64,000 nt of DNA from Lytechinus variegatus (lineage: Eukaryota > Echinodermata > Echinoidea > Temnopleuroida > Toxopneustidae): the NCBI RefSeq assembly GCF_018143015.1, contig NC_054740.1:70147356-70211355 (forward strand), written 5' to 3'. A program made the translations under genes and the position numbers. Below are positions 47,151-59,448 of this stretch, in pieces (positions within the stretch are counted from its first letter, which is position 1; each line of letters opens with the position of its first letter). A model generated the notes under the pieces. The model was given only the letters and a program-made list of their open reading frames with translations. It made no database searches and was not told the origin of the DNA.

Positions 47151-49899
47151 CTGTTGTCAAAGGAAGCAGCCTTGGTGTATTTCTCTTGTTTACTTTTAAT
47201 GTACGCAGTGCATGTGTGCTTACTTCTGCTTCCCACTTGAGGGTATATGATTTGATGAACTGTTTGCATTTCTTTTCCAAACCAGCATCTGCTTCCGACA
47301 GAGCATTTCCCATAAGGATTTTGGCAGCCGTCACCAGTGTATATCCGACTTTCAGTGCCAAGCTTGGTGTTGTGTACAAATGTGTATCCTTGTTAAATCC
47401 TGCAGCCTTCCTAGTTGCAGCTATGACCTCATCGAATTCGATAGGACTAATCAAATCTACCAATGAAGCTGTACCCAAGAACCAGTCGTGCAAGTTCATT
47501 TTTGTCGTATGTATGAATACTGATCTTTGTCATGCCCATGCTTCAATGTCAGCTTTTCTGCTACTTGCTGCATCAATCTATCTGATTTCACAACTCTCAA
47601 TATCTCATCATGGACTCCCATTGATATTATCATGTGCACCTTTGGGCTTACTCTTCCCTATTTCAAGTACTACTGGATCCTCCTGACACATCTTCCCCAC
47701 TTTATCCTTCCTAAATTTGCCCAGAATCTCATAGGAAAAATTGTTGTCTGAATCTGCGATAACCTTAAGGAGAGATAAAGGAATTTTGTCAGCAGGCTTG
47801 CTTGCATCACTGTTCCTCATGCTAAGTCGTTTGTGTTTTCTAATGTAACTGGCAGCGTCGGCTCCAGAACATGTGCCACATATGACAATATCATCTGAAG
47901 ATGAGCTGCCTGGCCCCCTTTCACGCTCAAAAGAAGACTCCTTTTCTTTCACTCTCTTTTTGTTTACCACAAATGTTCCTTCTTTCTTTATCTTCCCAAA
48001 TTCAACATCTCTTTCTCTTTTAGGGAGAGAGAGTGCATATTTGACCCATGGTTCGTTACTATGTTTGTTCTTGAGGTGTTCAGAAAGCTTGCTTCTAAAA
48101 ACCTTGCAAAATATACAGAAACGGTAGGGTTTCTTGTAATGTTTCTTTCTTTCACTTGCAGAGTTATTCTGATGAGAAATGTCAGAAACAATGCTCTTGT
48201 TTTCACTGCACTGACGCCTTTCCACACTTGGTTTAGCTGTGCTGAGGGGAAATTCAATACTCCCTTCAGAATCAGACTGAATGGGAGAACAGTCAGTCGG
48301 GATATAGTCAGGGTCCTCATCATCTTTAAAACTTTCAGAATGCTGCCTTTTGATAGTGAACATTCCCTCGGAGTCATTGTTGGTCTCTTCATCACTTGAT
48401 TCAACAATACTAAGGGAGCCCATCCATATTGCATTGGCAGCGTGCACCCCGCGAGCGTACGCTTGCACACTCTAAGATGGGATAATAGCGTCGGCCAGCG
48501 GCAGCTAGCTGCGATAATTAAAGCACAATAGAACTCACATCCGCTCTCGCAGCTCCCCCTGTGCCTGCTGCCGCTCGCTGCCATACTTTATGTTACATTT
48601 GATTATAGATTTAATCCTCAGCTCCCTGCATCTAGCAGCAGCTAGCGGCCGCTAGCTGCGCTGTCGCTGCCCCCCATTTCTATCAAAATTCGCAAAGGCA
48701 ATCTCACCCCGCGCCGGCCACGGCTAGCCTTCAATTCCGCGACTCGCTCTGGAATGAAGACCCGGAATGAAGAGTAAACATGTACGTCGTGGTGCCTGTA
48801 CTAGTTCCACTTGTCGTGCTACTCGACTTCAAATTATTATATTTAAAAGCATGATAATGAAAGGCGTTCCTCTTTTATGTCCGTATCGAAGGATTTCATG
48901 CAAGCGCGCTCTATTGGAAATGACTACAGCTAGCTAGCGATAGAATATGCTCGGCCGCATCGTGTCGCATGGCGACCGAGTACTACAGATCAACACGTGC
49001 GCATAATTATGAATATGACAAAAATTCTCGATCTCGATAAGTCGATGGTTCTCAATAGTTTCCGTTGTCAACGAACTGAACTGAAAATTAACGCCATCAA
49101 TAGAAATACTGCCGATTTCGAAAATGTTGCAGCTTTCGAGTTGAGATTGACACGGAAGATTCACACATGAAAAATAAGTTGAATTAATGACCTCTTTTAA
49201 CGTATGATTTTGGGACCGGATACAGATGGATTACACGCCTATTTTATCCCGTTTTATCCGAACGTCAACGTTGCTTCTTGGCACTGACAAAAATATTAAT
49301 TCCCGAGCATGAAAATCAAGAAGCGCAAGACAAACCGTTCGTTTAAATAGAATATTAATGATCGAGAAGTTGCACGAATGGTACCCATGCATATTTTTTT
49401 TACCTCTATTAAGGCCATAGTTTGAGACATCTTGGTATGAATAGGCCTATATCATCCAACTCGCCGGATAATGTCCGCCAAGAGTGTATAACTAGAGGGG
49501 TAGGCCTATTCATCTTTGCCACGGGAAGATTAATATTTTTAGAACATTTATTTTTTCTGACAGAGGCCAGATAAAATGACACAATATGAATATGATGCCC
49601 GAATGTAACTAAATTAGTGCGAACATTGATATCAACGGCAAACTAAATTTTGGAGAATGATAATGACGCCATATCATTAAACACGCTAAATCGCAAATCA
49701 ACAAAATGTCTACTTCTTTTTCTTTTGTTAGACATACTGCCTTACTTTTTATGTTGGTTTGAAATACTTCCTTTATGATATTTTTGTTTTGATTTTTTGA
49801 CATTTTGATTTTGTTTCTGACATCGTATAAATTGTTTGGGTATATTTATGTTGGGTTTTTTGTTTAACTTATGCCGAATTTTTGATATTGTAGGCACTC

Positions 49900-52400
49900 T
49901 TGATTCTATAGAAAATTATTGGGAACGCAATCTGCTTCTGTTGGACTTTTTTTTGGAAAAATACGCGAATTGTATTTCTTCCAGGAGAATAAAAGTTTAC
50001 ATTGGAAAATATTAATTGATTTCATGATATATAATTTCCACTTCAAAACAATTTCAAAAATACGTCTCGAACGATCGTGCATTAATCTAAGACTAAGATG
50101 TTGAGTACTTTTATTCCAACGTATTACCCTTTTATTGGAAAGATAAGCGAATAATATTTATTTCAGGAAAAAGAGCTTATGGTATCTGAAATAAATTCTA
50201 TATAATTTCCACCTCAAAACAATTTTGAAGTACGTTCCGATCGATCATGAGCTGTGATCTGAGAGTTGAGACCATTTATCTAATGTATTTAGGACTTATA
50301 TTTCTGACTTAATTGAAAAGATACGTGAATTGTACTTCTTTTTAGGAGAGTGTTTATTCTCAAAGGAAATTAAATTATTTCAATATAATTTCCAAATCAA
50401 AACAATTTTGAAATAATTTCTGTCTCGAACGATCTTCAATTAATCTGAGACGTTTAAAATTTTTATTCCAACCCTTTACCTCTTACCGGACCTAATAAAC
50501 CGGCCAAAGTCAATGATCAGCACCATTAGCGTACCTAAAAGGGGGGGGGGCAGACTGCCCCCCCTGACGAGTCACAATACATGCAAGTGACGTATCCCTG
50601 CCCCCCCCCCCCCCCTGACGAGTCCAAAGTGATCCCTGACGAGCCATAAGTGACCCCTCTCCTATGTGAAGACTTTTTTGCTTGTCAATTTTTTTTACCA
50701 TTTATACCTCGGTCACATTTGCTCTATGGCGGCTGTACGGCGAGTCGGAAACAGCCGTTTTAACATTTTTGAACCAGCTGCATATAGGTGGTTTGTATAT
50801 AAAACAAATGAATAAACGGCTGTTTTAATTCGCCTTACGGCTGCCGTAGATCAAATGTGACCGAGGTTTAAGTCCCGTATAAGAATCAGTGCTTTTCAGT
50901 ATCAATAATCTTCAATACTGTCTTTCTAGGCACGGGATTAAATCCGATCAGCCTTTCATCCACCAGTTTTCTATAGTGCGTTAACAATTCCCTAGTGACG
51001 CTAAAGACCACACGCAGAGGGGGGGATAGCGGGGGCGTTAAGGGTCGAATGCAAATTACAAACGCCGTCTTTTGATCGCTCTATATCATTTCGAGCAGGA
51101 ACAATAATAAAAAAAAACCCGGATGTGCGGTTTAGTAGTCCATAGTTTTTTTTCTTATTAAAAAAAAACATTGAATGAAGAAAAAGAAAACGCTTGGGAT
51201 CCAGATGACATCCCCATACAAAACATCAAACTTTTGAAAAAAAGTGAAACTGTATGATACTCATTGTAATTTCCATACTGCAGTATTTGATAAATCCAAT
51301 CATTTGAGGCCTATTTTTTTAGTTTAGCAACATTTTGTGAATAAATAGGCTAGGGCCATTACACACATAATGGGAACTGATACATGTGACAATCCTTTTT
51401 TTAGTGCCGCATGTTTTTATTCAAATGAGGAAACTCTTCACCCTCTATATTTTATTATGAACATGATGAATGGGTGCTACTGCGTATTTCGCGAACCGAT
51501 TCCATTGTTGGATGCATGGAATATCTCTGTCGTTCTTTGATTTTCGCCATCATTTCCGATTGATCATGTGTTGATGTAAGAGCGATTGTTTTGAGGTGCA
51601 AACAATTTAAGATAAATTTCATATATCTTCAGGACTGAATTCATGTTCTCTGAGAACATAAATGACACTTTCCCGGCAATATCGGAAAGGCAAATGAAAT
51701 GGAGTTACAAACATCTCAAATTAATGCAGGTTCGATCACGCATGATTTTAAATTCAATGCGAGTGTAAACGATTTAGATAACTGATATTCCCGTATATGG
51801 ACGAACCCATGTTCTGTCAGAAAAAAATGAAATGACTAATTTTCCCAACAAAGTCGAAAAGGTAATATTTTAATGGAATAAAAGTCGCAAAATTTCTTAT
51901 TCTTGATCCAATCCGACATGAGATGAAAGCATTTCAGTATGGAATATCGAGTTAAAAGATATCCTCTGTCAATAAAAATATATTTTAAGACTTTCGATGT
52001 GGAAATAATTTATTTTTGTTGGGCTATGAATACCTATATCTTTCAACAACATACGATTGTTGTTCTTGGTCCGGCCCGTTATAAAATGATGGTCGACTTT
52101 AAGAAATTATAGATATACCTATATACAGAGTTTCGATCTAGCTGATACTTCTAAAAGGTTTCGAATCGGAAAGAGATCCGACCCGACATAAAATGGCGAT
52201 ATAAAATTGACAAATATCGAGTTCATAAAGATCTTGAATTATTAAAAATACACTTCTGAAGAGTTTTGGAACGGAAAGAATATAATTCGCACTACGCTAT
52301 AATATCTACATCTTCTAACAAGATGCAATTATTGCTTGTTCTTGATCCGACCCGATATGAAATTAAGTATACAAAAAAAGTTACTCCTCCCCGTAATCAA
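49900..52400. repeat. left array of the foldback element
   Basis: About 175-185-bp degenerate units are evident at 49.93-50.46 kb (each with TTTCCACxTCAAAACAATTT and CGAACGATCxTxxATTAATC). Copies of TTGTTCTTGATCCGACC-type sequence follow at about 51.9, 52.07 and 52.34 kb. This is the inverse of the motif in the right array. A low-complexity C/G run lies near 50.54-50.62 kb. Confidence 0.65.
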
Positions 52401-53970
52401 AATTACCCTGCCGCCGCCCATCCTCCTACCCCGGATGGCGGGCAAGGGGATTTAAAAAAAAACAGTAATACATATATAATGATAATATGACAAAATATAT
52501 TTTGCGTTCAGAATTTTATGTTGCTCTATATACACAGCACATGGCGGTAAATGAACGTGGACTGAAAAAGTGACGACATGTTCTATTTCCACTCCATGCA
52601 GAATCATTGAACCTTTCGTGCCATTTCTAGTTAATTGATGCATACGCAATTGTTGATGATTATTTTACATCTCGTCTTTTTCTAACAATTTTGTCCAATA
52701 GGCGTCACTTTTCTTCTGTGTCTAATTTGTCAACAAGGTTAGAGCTGCAAAATATGTTGCAAATGTGCTTTTATCCTCTCAACGATAAAATGCGAAGGAA
52801 CAATAGATTCAATTCCTTATAGAATTAGAGCTATTGTGACAAGTTCGGGCAACTGGCACTTCGTCATTTCACAAAGGAGTGATTAGTGCCCATGATCGAA
52901 TTCATTGACCCTGAGCTTCATTGAAAACATTTACGTTACCATCTCGTTTTTTTTGTCAGGACGACCTTTGTGCTTTTCTTGGCAAAAATAACAATTACAA
53001 GAATTCTTTGAACAGGAGTGAAAGCAGGAAGCCTGACCAGGTTGACGTTATTCCAAATGGTGCAAAAATAACCCCAACAGGAAACTACAATGAGCACGCA
53101 ATAAACAGACGAACATTATATTTCAAAAGTGGTTCGGGTTATTATAATTTTGTAAATGTAATTTGAAAAATCGCGAGAGCAAAAGAAAGTTTAAAAACAG
53201 AGAAAAGAACGCAAATACAATGAATTGAAAGATGTGAAAAAAAAAACAAGTATGAAAAGTAGATCATGAAAATTTAAAGAACGGGATTTTAAAAATAGCG
53301 ACCAAGCCGACCATTATATGTTTTGGGTAGTTGGACATCAAACATGTCGGGGGGGGGGGAGAGAACACGTCCTTCCAAAAGTCAGTTAAGCGTAGGGGAC
53401 ACAAAATGTCATACACCCCACCCTCTCCCTGGCTCCCCAACAAATGGAAGCTTTAATTCATTTGATTATTTACGAACGTTCTCTAAATGTCAAAACTATC
53501 AAAATTGTTGAAGATATGCCTTATAGAAAATTCAAGCACGCTTCGTGTAGTGTTTTCGTGCTTGCACCCTTTACAAAGGCCAAATGAAATCTGATCTTAG
53601 TTATATAGCAATATAATGAGGCATATAAAGTAGCTGAAAGGGCAGCTAGGCATTGTGGCCCCGGGTAAATCTATAAGTGCCCTCACTAGTATGGACTTGG
53701 TTGTATACCCCCCCCCCCCCCCCCGATTTTTAAGTTTATCTTTCTTTTAATTATGTTAACAATTTGCAAAGATTTTGTATCCCCATGCCGACACAAAAGG
53801 TAAGTTATAATCAAAGTTCTAATAATCCCGCCTTCTAACAAGGTATTCTCTTTAGATGCCTATTGACATTACCGCCCTAAAAATATATATGTACATAATT
53901 ATACCAAAGGGCTATACATACTTTTCAACGTGCCCAGGATTTTATAGGTCTAATAATTTTTGACACCCAG

Positions 53971-54004
<34 letters not shown>
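53971..54004 (+). repeat. 34-base poly(C) run
   Basis: Uninterrupted C from 53971 to 54004, with another run of about 17 at 53708-53724 and others near 50.6 kb. Such runs are prone to length errors in sequencing and can form i-motif/G-quadruplex structures. Confidence 0.9.
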
Positions 54005-54005
<1 letters not shown>

Positions 54006-54539
54006 TTTACATGAAATCGCTGAACAATTTTTCAAAAGATTCTAGTGTTGGATGACTTTTAAAAGCATTAAAATATTATAAGAGGGCAAAAAAGTAGACT
54101 CCACAGGATGTTCTTTCTTATCCTCTTTTAAGATTAACTGATTAAATACCTAACAATGGTGCTGTTTAAGTCATTAAAGATCAAAGCGGTCATTTGCTTT
54201 CACAATGTAATGCGCGGCAAGTTCTTTTCAAAGAAAGTATCCAACGTAGATTATATTGATTAATTATCATTGAATGGTCATGGGCGTAGCGGACGTAACT
54301 ATTCTGCGAAAGATCCTGCTCTTTTCATTGCGCTTGAGCGTTTTTCAGACTACTCGTTACAATGGGCTTCTAAATTGATTGTGTATACATTGCACGAGTA
54401 TGGAAACATAATGAATTGCGAAGAAGCACCATTACACTCACCTGCTGCGACAAAATAATCCAATGATTATGTAAAATGAAATGAAATTACTTGAATACTT
54501 TTGCATCAAATATTATGGCATAAAATCACAAATTTTGTA

Positions 54540-56790
54540 ATTTGAACCATCAAATTAATGGCAAGGTGAATTATATCATTCTAAAACAGGAACAAGCGAT
54601 TATCGTGCATTGGTGGAAGAAATAGTTAATTTTTAAGCAGGGTTAATTAGATATATATGAATTCTTCCACCTTGAAACGTACTAGAAGTATTTATAAAAT
54701 CATTTATTAGACAGTTTTTGGCTCAATATTTCGTACATTTATGCCTTTATTTCGTGTCGGAGCAGAAATAAACACACAAGCGATAATCGTACATTGTTTG
54801 AAAATACCGTAGATTATTGCGAAAGGCAGTCAGATGCTTTCCGCCTCATAACTATTTAGAAATCTACGGCCTATTTTATCTATTAACATGCCAAATATTT
54901 TGCGTCATTTCATGTCGGGTCGGATTCAAGAACAAGCTATCATCGTACATTGTTCGAAGAAAAGAAAAGTTATTTTATTTCCGCCTTAAAACTATTTTCG
55001 AATAATCTAGGACACATGTTATCTGTCAATGTTCCATATATTTTGTTTTCTGGTCGAATTCAAGAACAAGCGGTTATCGTACATTGTTCAAAGAAATACG
55101 TAATTATTTCGCAAGTTTTATTATATGAACACGAATCTTTCCACCTAGAAACGTATCAGAAATATTTTCAAAACCATTTAAGACACTTTTTAGCCCAATA
55201 TGTCATTTTTTATACCTTCATTTCTCGGTTCATTTCGTGCCAGAGCGGAAACAAACACGCAAGCGATAATCGTACATTGTTCAAAAATGCCGTTACAACG
55301 AAGGTAATTGGATTCTTTCCGCCTTAAAACTATTTAAAAGTATATTTTGAATAATCTACGACCCATATCTATTAATATTCCATATATTTTGTTTTATCAA
55401 ATGTCTGGTCGAATTCAAGAACAAGCGATCGTCGGACATCGTTCAAAGAAATGCATAATTATTTCGGAAGTTTAATTATATGAACACGAATCTTTCCACC
55501 TTGAAACGTACCAGGAATGTTTTTAACACCATTAAAAACACTTTTTAGCTCAATATTTCATTCTTTTATACCTTCATTTCGTGCCAGAGTGGAAACAAAC
55601 ACACAAGCGATAATCGTACATTGTTGGAAAATATCGTAGATTATTACGAAAGGTAATTAGATTCTTTCCGCCTTAAAACCATTTTAAAAGTATATTTCGA
55701 ATAATCTAGGATCCGTGTAATCTATTAATATTTCATACATTTTGTTTTATTACATATCTGTTCGAATTGCGACGATTATCGTACATTGTTCAAAGAAATA
55801 CATAATTATTTCGTAAAGTTTAGATACATGAATACAAATCTTTCCACATTGAAACGTACCAGAAATATTTTTAAAACCTCTTAAGACACTTTCTAGCTCA
55901 ATATTTCATTCTTTTATACTTTCATTTCGTGCCGGAACGGACCTAAAACTATTTAAAAGTAGGCCTATATTTTGAATAATCTACGACCCATTTATATTCC
56001 ATATATTTGTTTTATTAAATGTCTGGTCGAATTCAAGAACAAGCGATCATCGGACATGGTTCAAAGAAATGCATAATTATTTCGCAAGTTTGATTATATG
56101 AATACGAATCTTTCCACCTTGAAACGTACCAGAAATATCTTTATAACCATTAAAAACACTTTTTAGCTCAATATTTCCTTAATTTCCCCGTTCATTTCGT
56201 GCCGGAGCGGAAACAAACAGGCAAGCGATAATCATACATTTGGGAAAATACCGTAGATTACTATACGAAGGGTAATTAGATTCATTCCGCCTTCAAACTA
56301 TTTAAAAGTATTTACGACCCATTTATCTATTAATATTCCATATCTTGTATTATTGATTGTCTGGTCGAATTCAAGAACGAGCGATTATCGTACATTGTTC
56401 TAATAAATACATAATTATTTCGTAAAGTTTAGTTACATGAATACAAATCTTTCCACATTGAAACGTACCAGAAATATTTTTAAAACCTCTTAAGACACTT
56501 TTTAGCTCAATATTTCATTCTTTTATACTTTCATTTCGTGCCGGAACGGACCTAAACAAACACGCAAGCGATGATCTTACATTGCTAGAAGGTCCTATTT
56601 CATGTCGGGGTCGGATTAAGAATAAGTGATGATCGTACTTTGTTGGAAGAAATAGATCATTATTACGCAACGGAAATAATATAAGACTAATATCAATATG
56701 AATCTTTCCACCTCGAAATGTATAAGAATTATTTTGCTAAGAATCTAAGACACTTTTCAGCTCAATATTTCATACTTTAATACCTTCATT
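54540..56790. repeat. right array of the foldback element
   Basis: The word GCGATAATCGTACATTGTT, or close variants, occurs about a dozen times from 54.78 to 56.63 kb with alternating spacing near 160 and 180-190 bp. This makes a dimeric unit of roughly 340 bp. Other recurring words are TTTCCACCTTGAAACGTACC, TTTAGCTCAATATTTCAT and CTTTCCGCCTTAAAACTATT. Copies differ by point changes and small indels. Confidence 0.8.
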
Positions 56791-57089
56791 TCGTGTCGGG
56801 CAGACAAGAAAATCGCCGCATCGGTCGCGCACATTTCACCAACGGATTTAGAAAGCACATCATTTTGAGTACGAGTATTCGCCTGCAAGTTGGCCGCGTG
56901 CAAGCTGCGAGAAGCGGCGAGAAGCTGCAATGATAAAATCTAGGATTAATGATTCCTGTTAATCTGCTTTAATCTGAGCAGCGCGCCGCCGCTAGCTGCG
57001 TCTAGCGGGGAGATACATCCTGTTCACTAATTACCGCAGCGGGGGTGTGCTCGCGGGGTGCACGCTGCCAATACAATATGGATGCGGTC

Positions 57090-59052
57090 CAACAATACTA
57101 ATAGCATCTGTTAGAATGCAGTTTGGACTAGATTCATCTGTTGGCTCAAGAGGTGTCTTGTTGGTAACCTGTGTTTGGGAGTCGGTAAGACCAGGCTCAC
57201 CAGGTACCTGACTGCAGAAACCGTAAAAGCATGTCGCCTGATTCTTCAGCCAGTACCTGAGAGGAATGAATATCAAATACAACTCATCAACGATATGCCT
57301 CGTCTATTATACCTGAAAAAGTTGGAAATCCTACTTTCACTGGATATGAGTCTAAACCATAGAATGATGCAGCTATTTGTTACTTATGTTTACATGTTTT
57401 GTTCCATCTGCCCTAATCAAACTACAGAATCCTTGTGACACAAAATCAATGGGGCCACACATTTTAGTTAGTGCTACACAATGTATATGGATTTTGTGTT
57501 TACAAGATTCCACTGTACATCAAGGCTTGAAACAGTAGGTCCGACTGAACTAATTTACTTCTCCTGATTCTCAAATCCTTACTTCAAGCCCTGCTGTACA
57601 TGTAAACAAGTTATATTTGACCCGGCATTTATTTGAAATGAAATTATCAATGTACTAACCTTTGCAATGTACATGTGTGTCTTCTTCTTACTAACCAACC
57701 GCACAGCAACAAAGTCTTCAGGGTTGACACTGTTAATGACAGAAAAAAAAGAACATTCTTAATTCTAGGGTGTTCTGACTACAGGTGTACCTACATGTAA
57801 GAATATAACCATTTCATAGTTAGTCAACATATAAAAGCAGGGAAGCATTGTATTTGGTTAACATCTAACTGTTGTTTCCTCAAGACAGTGATGACACTCA
57901 ATGAGTAGATGACATGCAACAAAATTCCCATACCTTGTATCCTGCTTGGAACACGTATCCGCTTTAGGGGGGTCTTCTGGGTCACCTGAATTGGTAACTG
58001 GTGGTGGTTGCTGGCTCTGTCTGGTTGGCATCAGCTTCTCACTCTGTGTCTCTTCCTCTGAGTTATCTTCTGGGAATACGGTGGTTTTACCTGTTCTAAC
58101 ATCCTTGCATACATAGAGGTCAACATATGCAACATTGACACACTCTCCATCGTTCTGTAAACATGGATCACAGAAGCACGATAGTTTGCGCACAGCAATG
58201 ATGTTTGGCTCAATGGAGACAACGCTATGAAAAAGTCGCGTATTGTCAACAGTTTTGGTTGTCTGGCGATCCCTGGCTCTGTCTATGTCGGACACCCAAA
58301 AAGCCGTACGCTGGAAATGGTAACACTTGTCTTCATTTGCTTCTGTTGGAGCCGGTCGGTGCAGTGCTCTTTTACATACAAGTAAAGATCATGTGCATTG
58401 GCTATGATGGCATTTCCAGCCATTACAGCATCTGTGGCCTGGTGTTTGATAACTGCACTTTCCTCGTCACTGGGACCTTTCCCATGGCGCGAGCCAAAAA
58501 ATTCATGTTGGAACTGCACGCCATAGTCCTGTTTGCCATATGAGAAATCCATGAAAGGGCCTCTTGATTTATACTGGTTGCCACATCCATCTGAGAATCT
58601 AACAATTCTTTTGCAATCAGTCTTCAGGTGATTAATGGCTACTTCTGAAAACTTGTGGACGGCGTGGTAGTCATGTGTGTTATCATCGCTTATCATTAAT
58701 AATGAGTCTATTGTTTTTTCACCACACCTCGGGCACTGATAATAAGTGACAATGGGGTGTAATGTAGCCGACGCATGCCCCCAATGTACACTTTGTATCT
58801 CGTCTTGAAAGCGACAAGAGTAATTTTCAGCAAAATCTAGTACCATAATAATGCAGCCTTCAGGTGGATTTTCTGATACTCTGCGGAACTGGTCCCCTTG
58901 CCAAGATGCTGTAAACAGGTGCAGTGCTAAATTAAATTTAGTTACAGTCTCTTCCTGCAGCTCCTCCAGCAGTTTCTCCAATGTCCCTTCCTGTTGTTTC
59001 AGCACCTTTTTTTACCTTTAGACTGAGTCTGATCACCTTCAGTGGAAATCAT
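57090..59052 (-). pseudogene. RNase H/DDE-like transposon-derived gene
   Basis: Three exons on minus: 59052-57934, 57729-57660 and 57256-57197, with GT-AG introns and matching phases (IAK|VLAEESGDMLLRFLQSGTW). The first exon holds the family core: VLDFAENYSC, EIQSVHWGHA, TLHPIVTYY, then paired cysteines (CPRCGE), NTHDYHAV, VRFSDGCGNQYKS and FFGSRHGKGPSDE. The spaced acidic residues (D in LDFAEN, D in FSDG, D/E in HGKGPSDE) suggest an RNase H-like nuclease fold. The C-terminal part has a CFCDPCLQNDGEC knuckle. Related unnamed proteins are abundant in molluscs, cnidarians and lancelets. Two frame disruptions lie in exon 1 (a run of seven A near 59.01 kb and a shift near 58.35 kb), so the copy is probably inactive. 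A second open frame leads from its last exon toward the recombinase-like gene. Confidence 0.65.
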
Positions 59053-59448
59053 AATGCCCCTGGCCACTACAAACGTAATGGAACATGCTTTGGACCACAA
59101 TGGTAATGTACGCTAAAACTAACACTGAATACAGGCAAAAATATATTAACATCATCTTTGAAGCAATAATTGTTTGCTTTTTGATCTTGTTCGGCATCGA
59201 TCTAGGCAAGTATTGGTCATATTCATGTTATGTCCCACGTCACTTACATGTGACCTCTATCTAAATGAAGATAATCAGAATATTTTCAAAACTGCATATC
59301 TATGGCAAGGGACGGATATCGGATGAATATCTGCTTTAACTCAGGAATAGTTTTAAAGGTGATGTCGAGTTATTTTTTTCTTCTTTTCTTTTCATTTCGG
59401 TGTTTAAACACTGAAAATAAATGCCAAAAACAGTCTTGTGTTTGTGTC

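Larger units (their letters stand above)
43228..48413 (-). pseudogene. tyrosine-recombinase-like gene, interrupted
   Basis: Pieces in order on the minus strand: 48413-47608 (acidic N-terminal part, then a zinc-knuckle region with YRFCIFCKVFRSKLSEHLKN), about 47.6-47.16 kb, 46247-45931, and 43681-43278, with a donor (GAAG|gtatga) ending the last piece. The C-terminal half has tyrosine recombinase features: Arg in FNRKRPGEVSKMLLSDY, Arg in LRLTKLRKYIAVSSQ, His in ATFMGHDVRTH and a candidate nucleophile in HRAYYRLPD. The same architecture (C-rich N-part plus integrase-like C-part) occurs in a large unnamed family in fish and marine invertebrates. The gene is split by a MITE (46248-47150) and a LINE (43697-45915), and the middle piece has at least two frame disruptions, so this copy is dead. 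A Crypton-type origin is possible but not shown. Confidence 0.7.
48414..57089. mobile_element. ~8.7-kb foldback element with 12-bp target duplication
   Basis: CAACAATACTAA flanks it at 48402-48413 and 57090-57101. Terminal inverted repeats share CATCCATATTG then ATTGGCAGCGTGCACCCCGC (left from 48421; right inverted, ending about 57083), followed by GC-rich subterminal motifs such as GCAGCTAGC on both sides. Inside, degenerate tandem repeats on the right (about 54.5-56.8 kb) and on the left (about 49.9-52.4 kb) are the same family in opposite orientation, e.g. GGGTCGGATTCAAGAACAAG on the right and CTTGTTCTTGATCCGACCCG on the left. The central 2 kb is low-complexity with long C runs. No open frame resembles a transposase, so it is probably non-autonomous. 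Confidence 0.8.

Noticed and set aside
47873-48399. Plus-strand open frames opposite the recombinase-like gene
   Set aside because: They are antisense shadows of the coding zinc-knuckle region.
52921-53166. 81-codon open frame inside the foldback element
   Set aside because: No recognisable motif, AT-rich codon use and no neighbouring exon; likely chance.
58205-58543. Plus-strand open frame opposite the DDE-like gene
   Set aside because: Antisense shadow of the conserved HGKGPSDE region.
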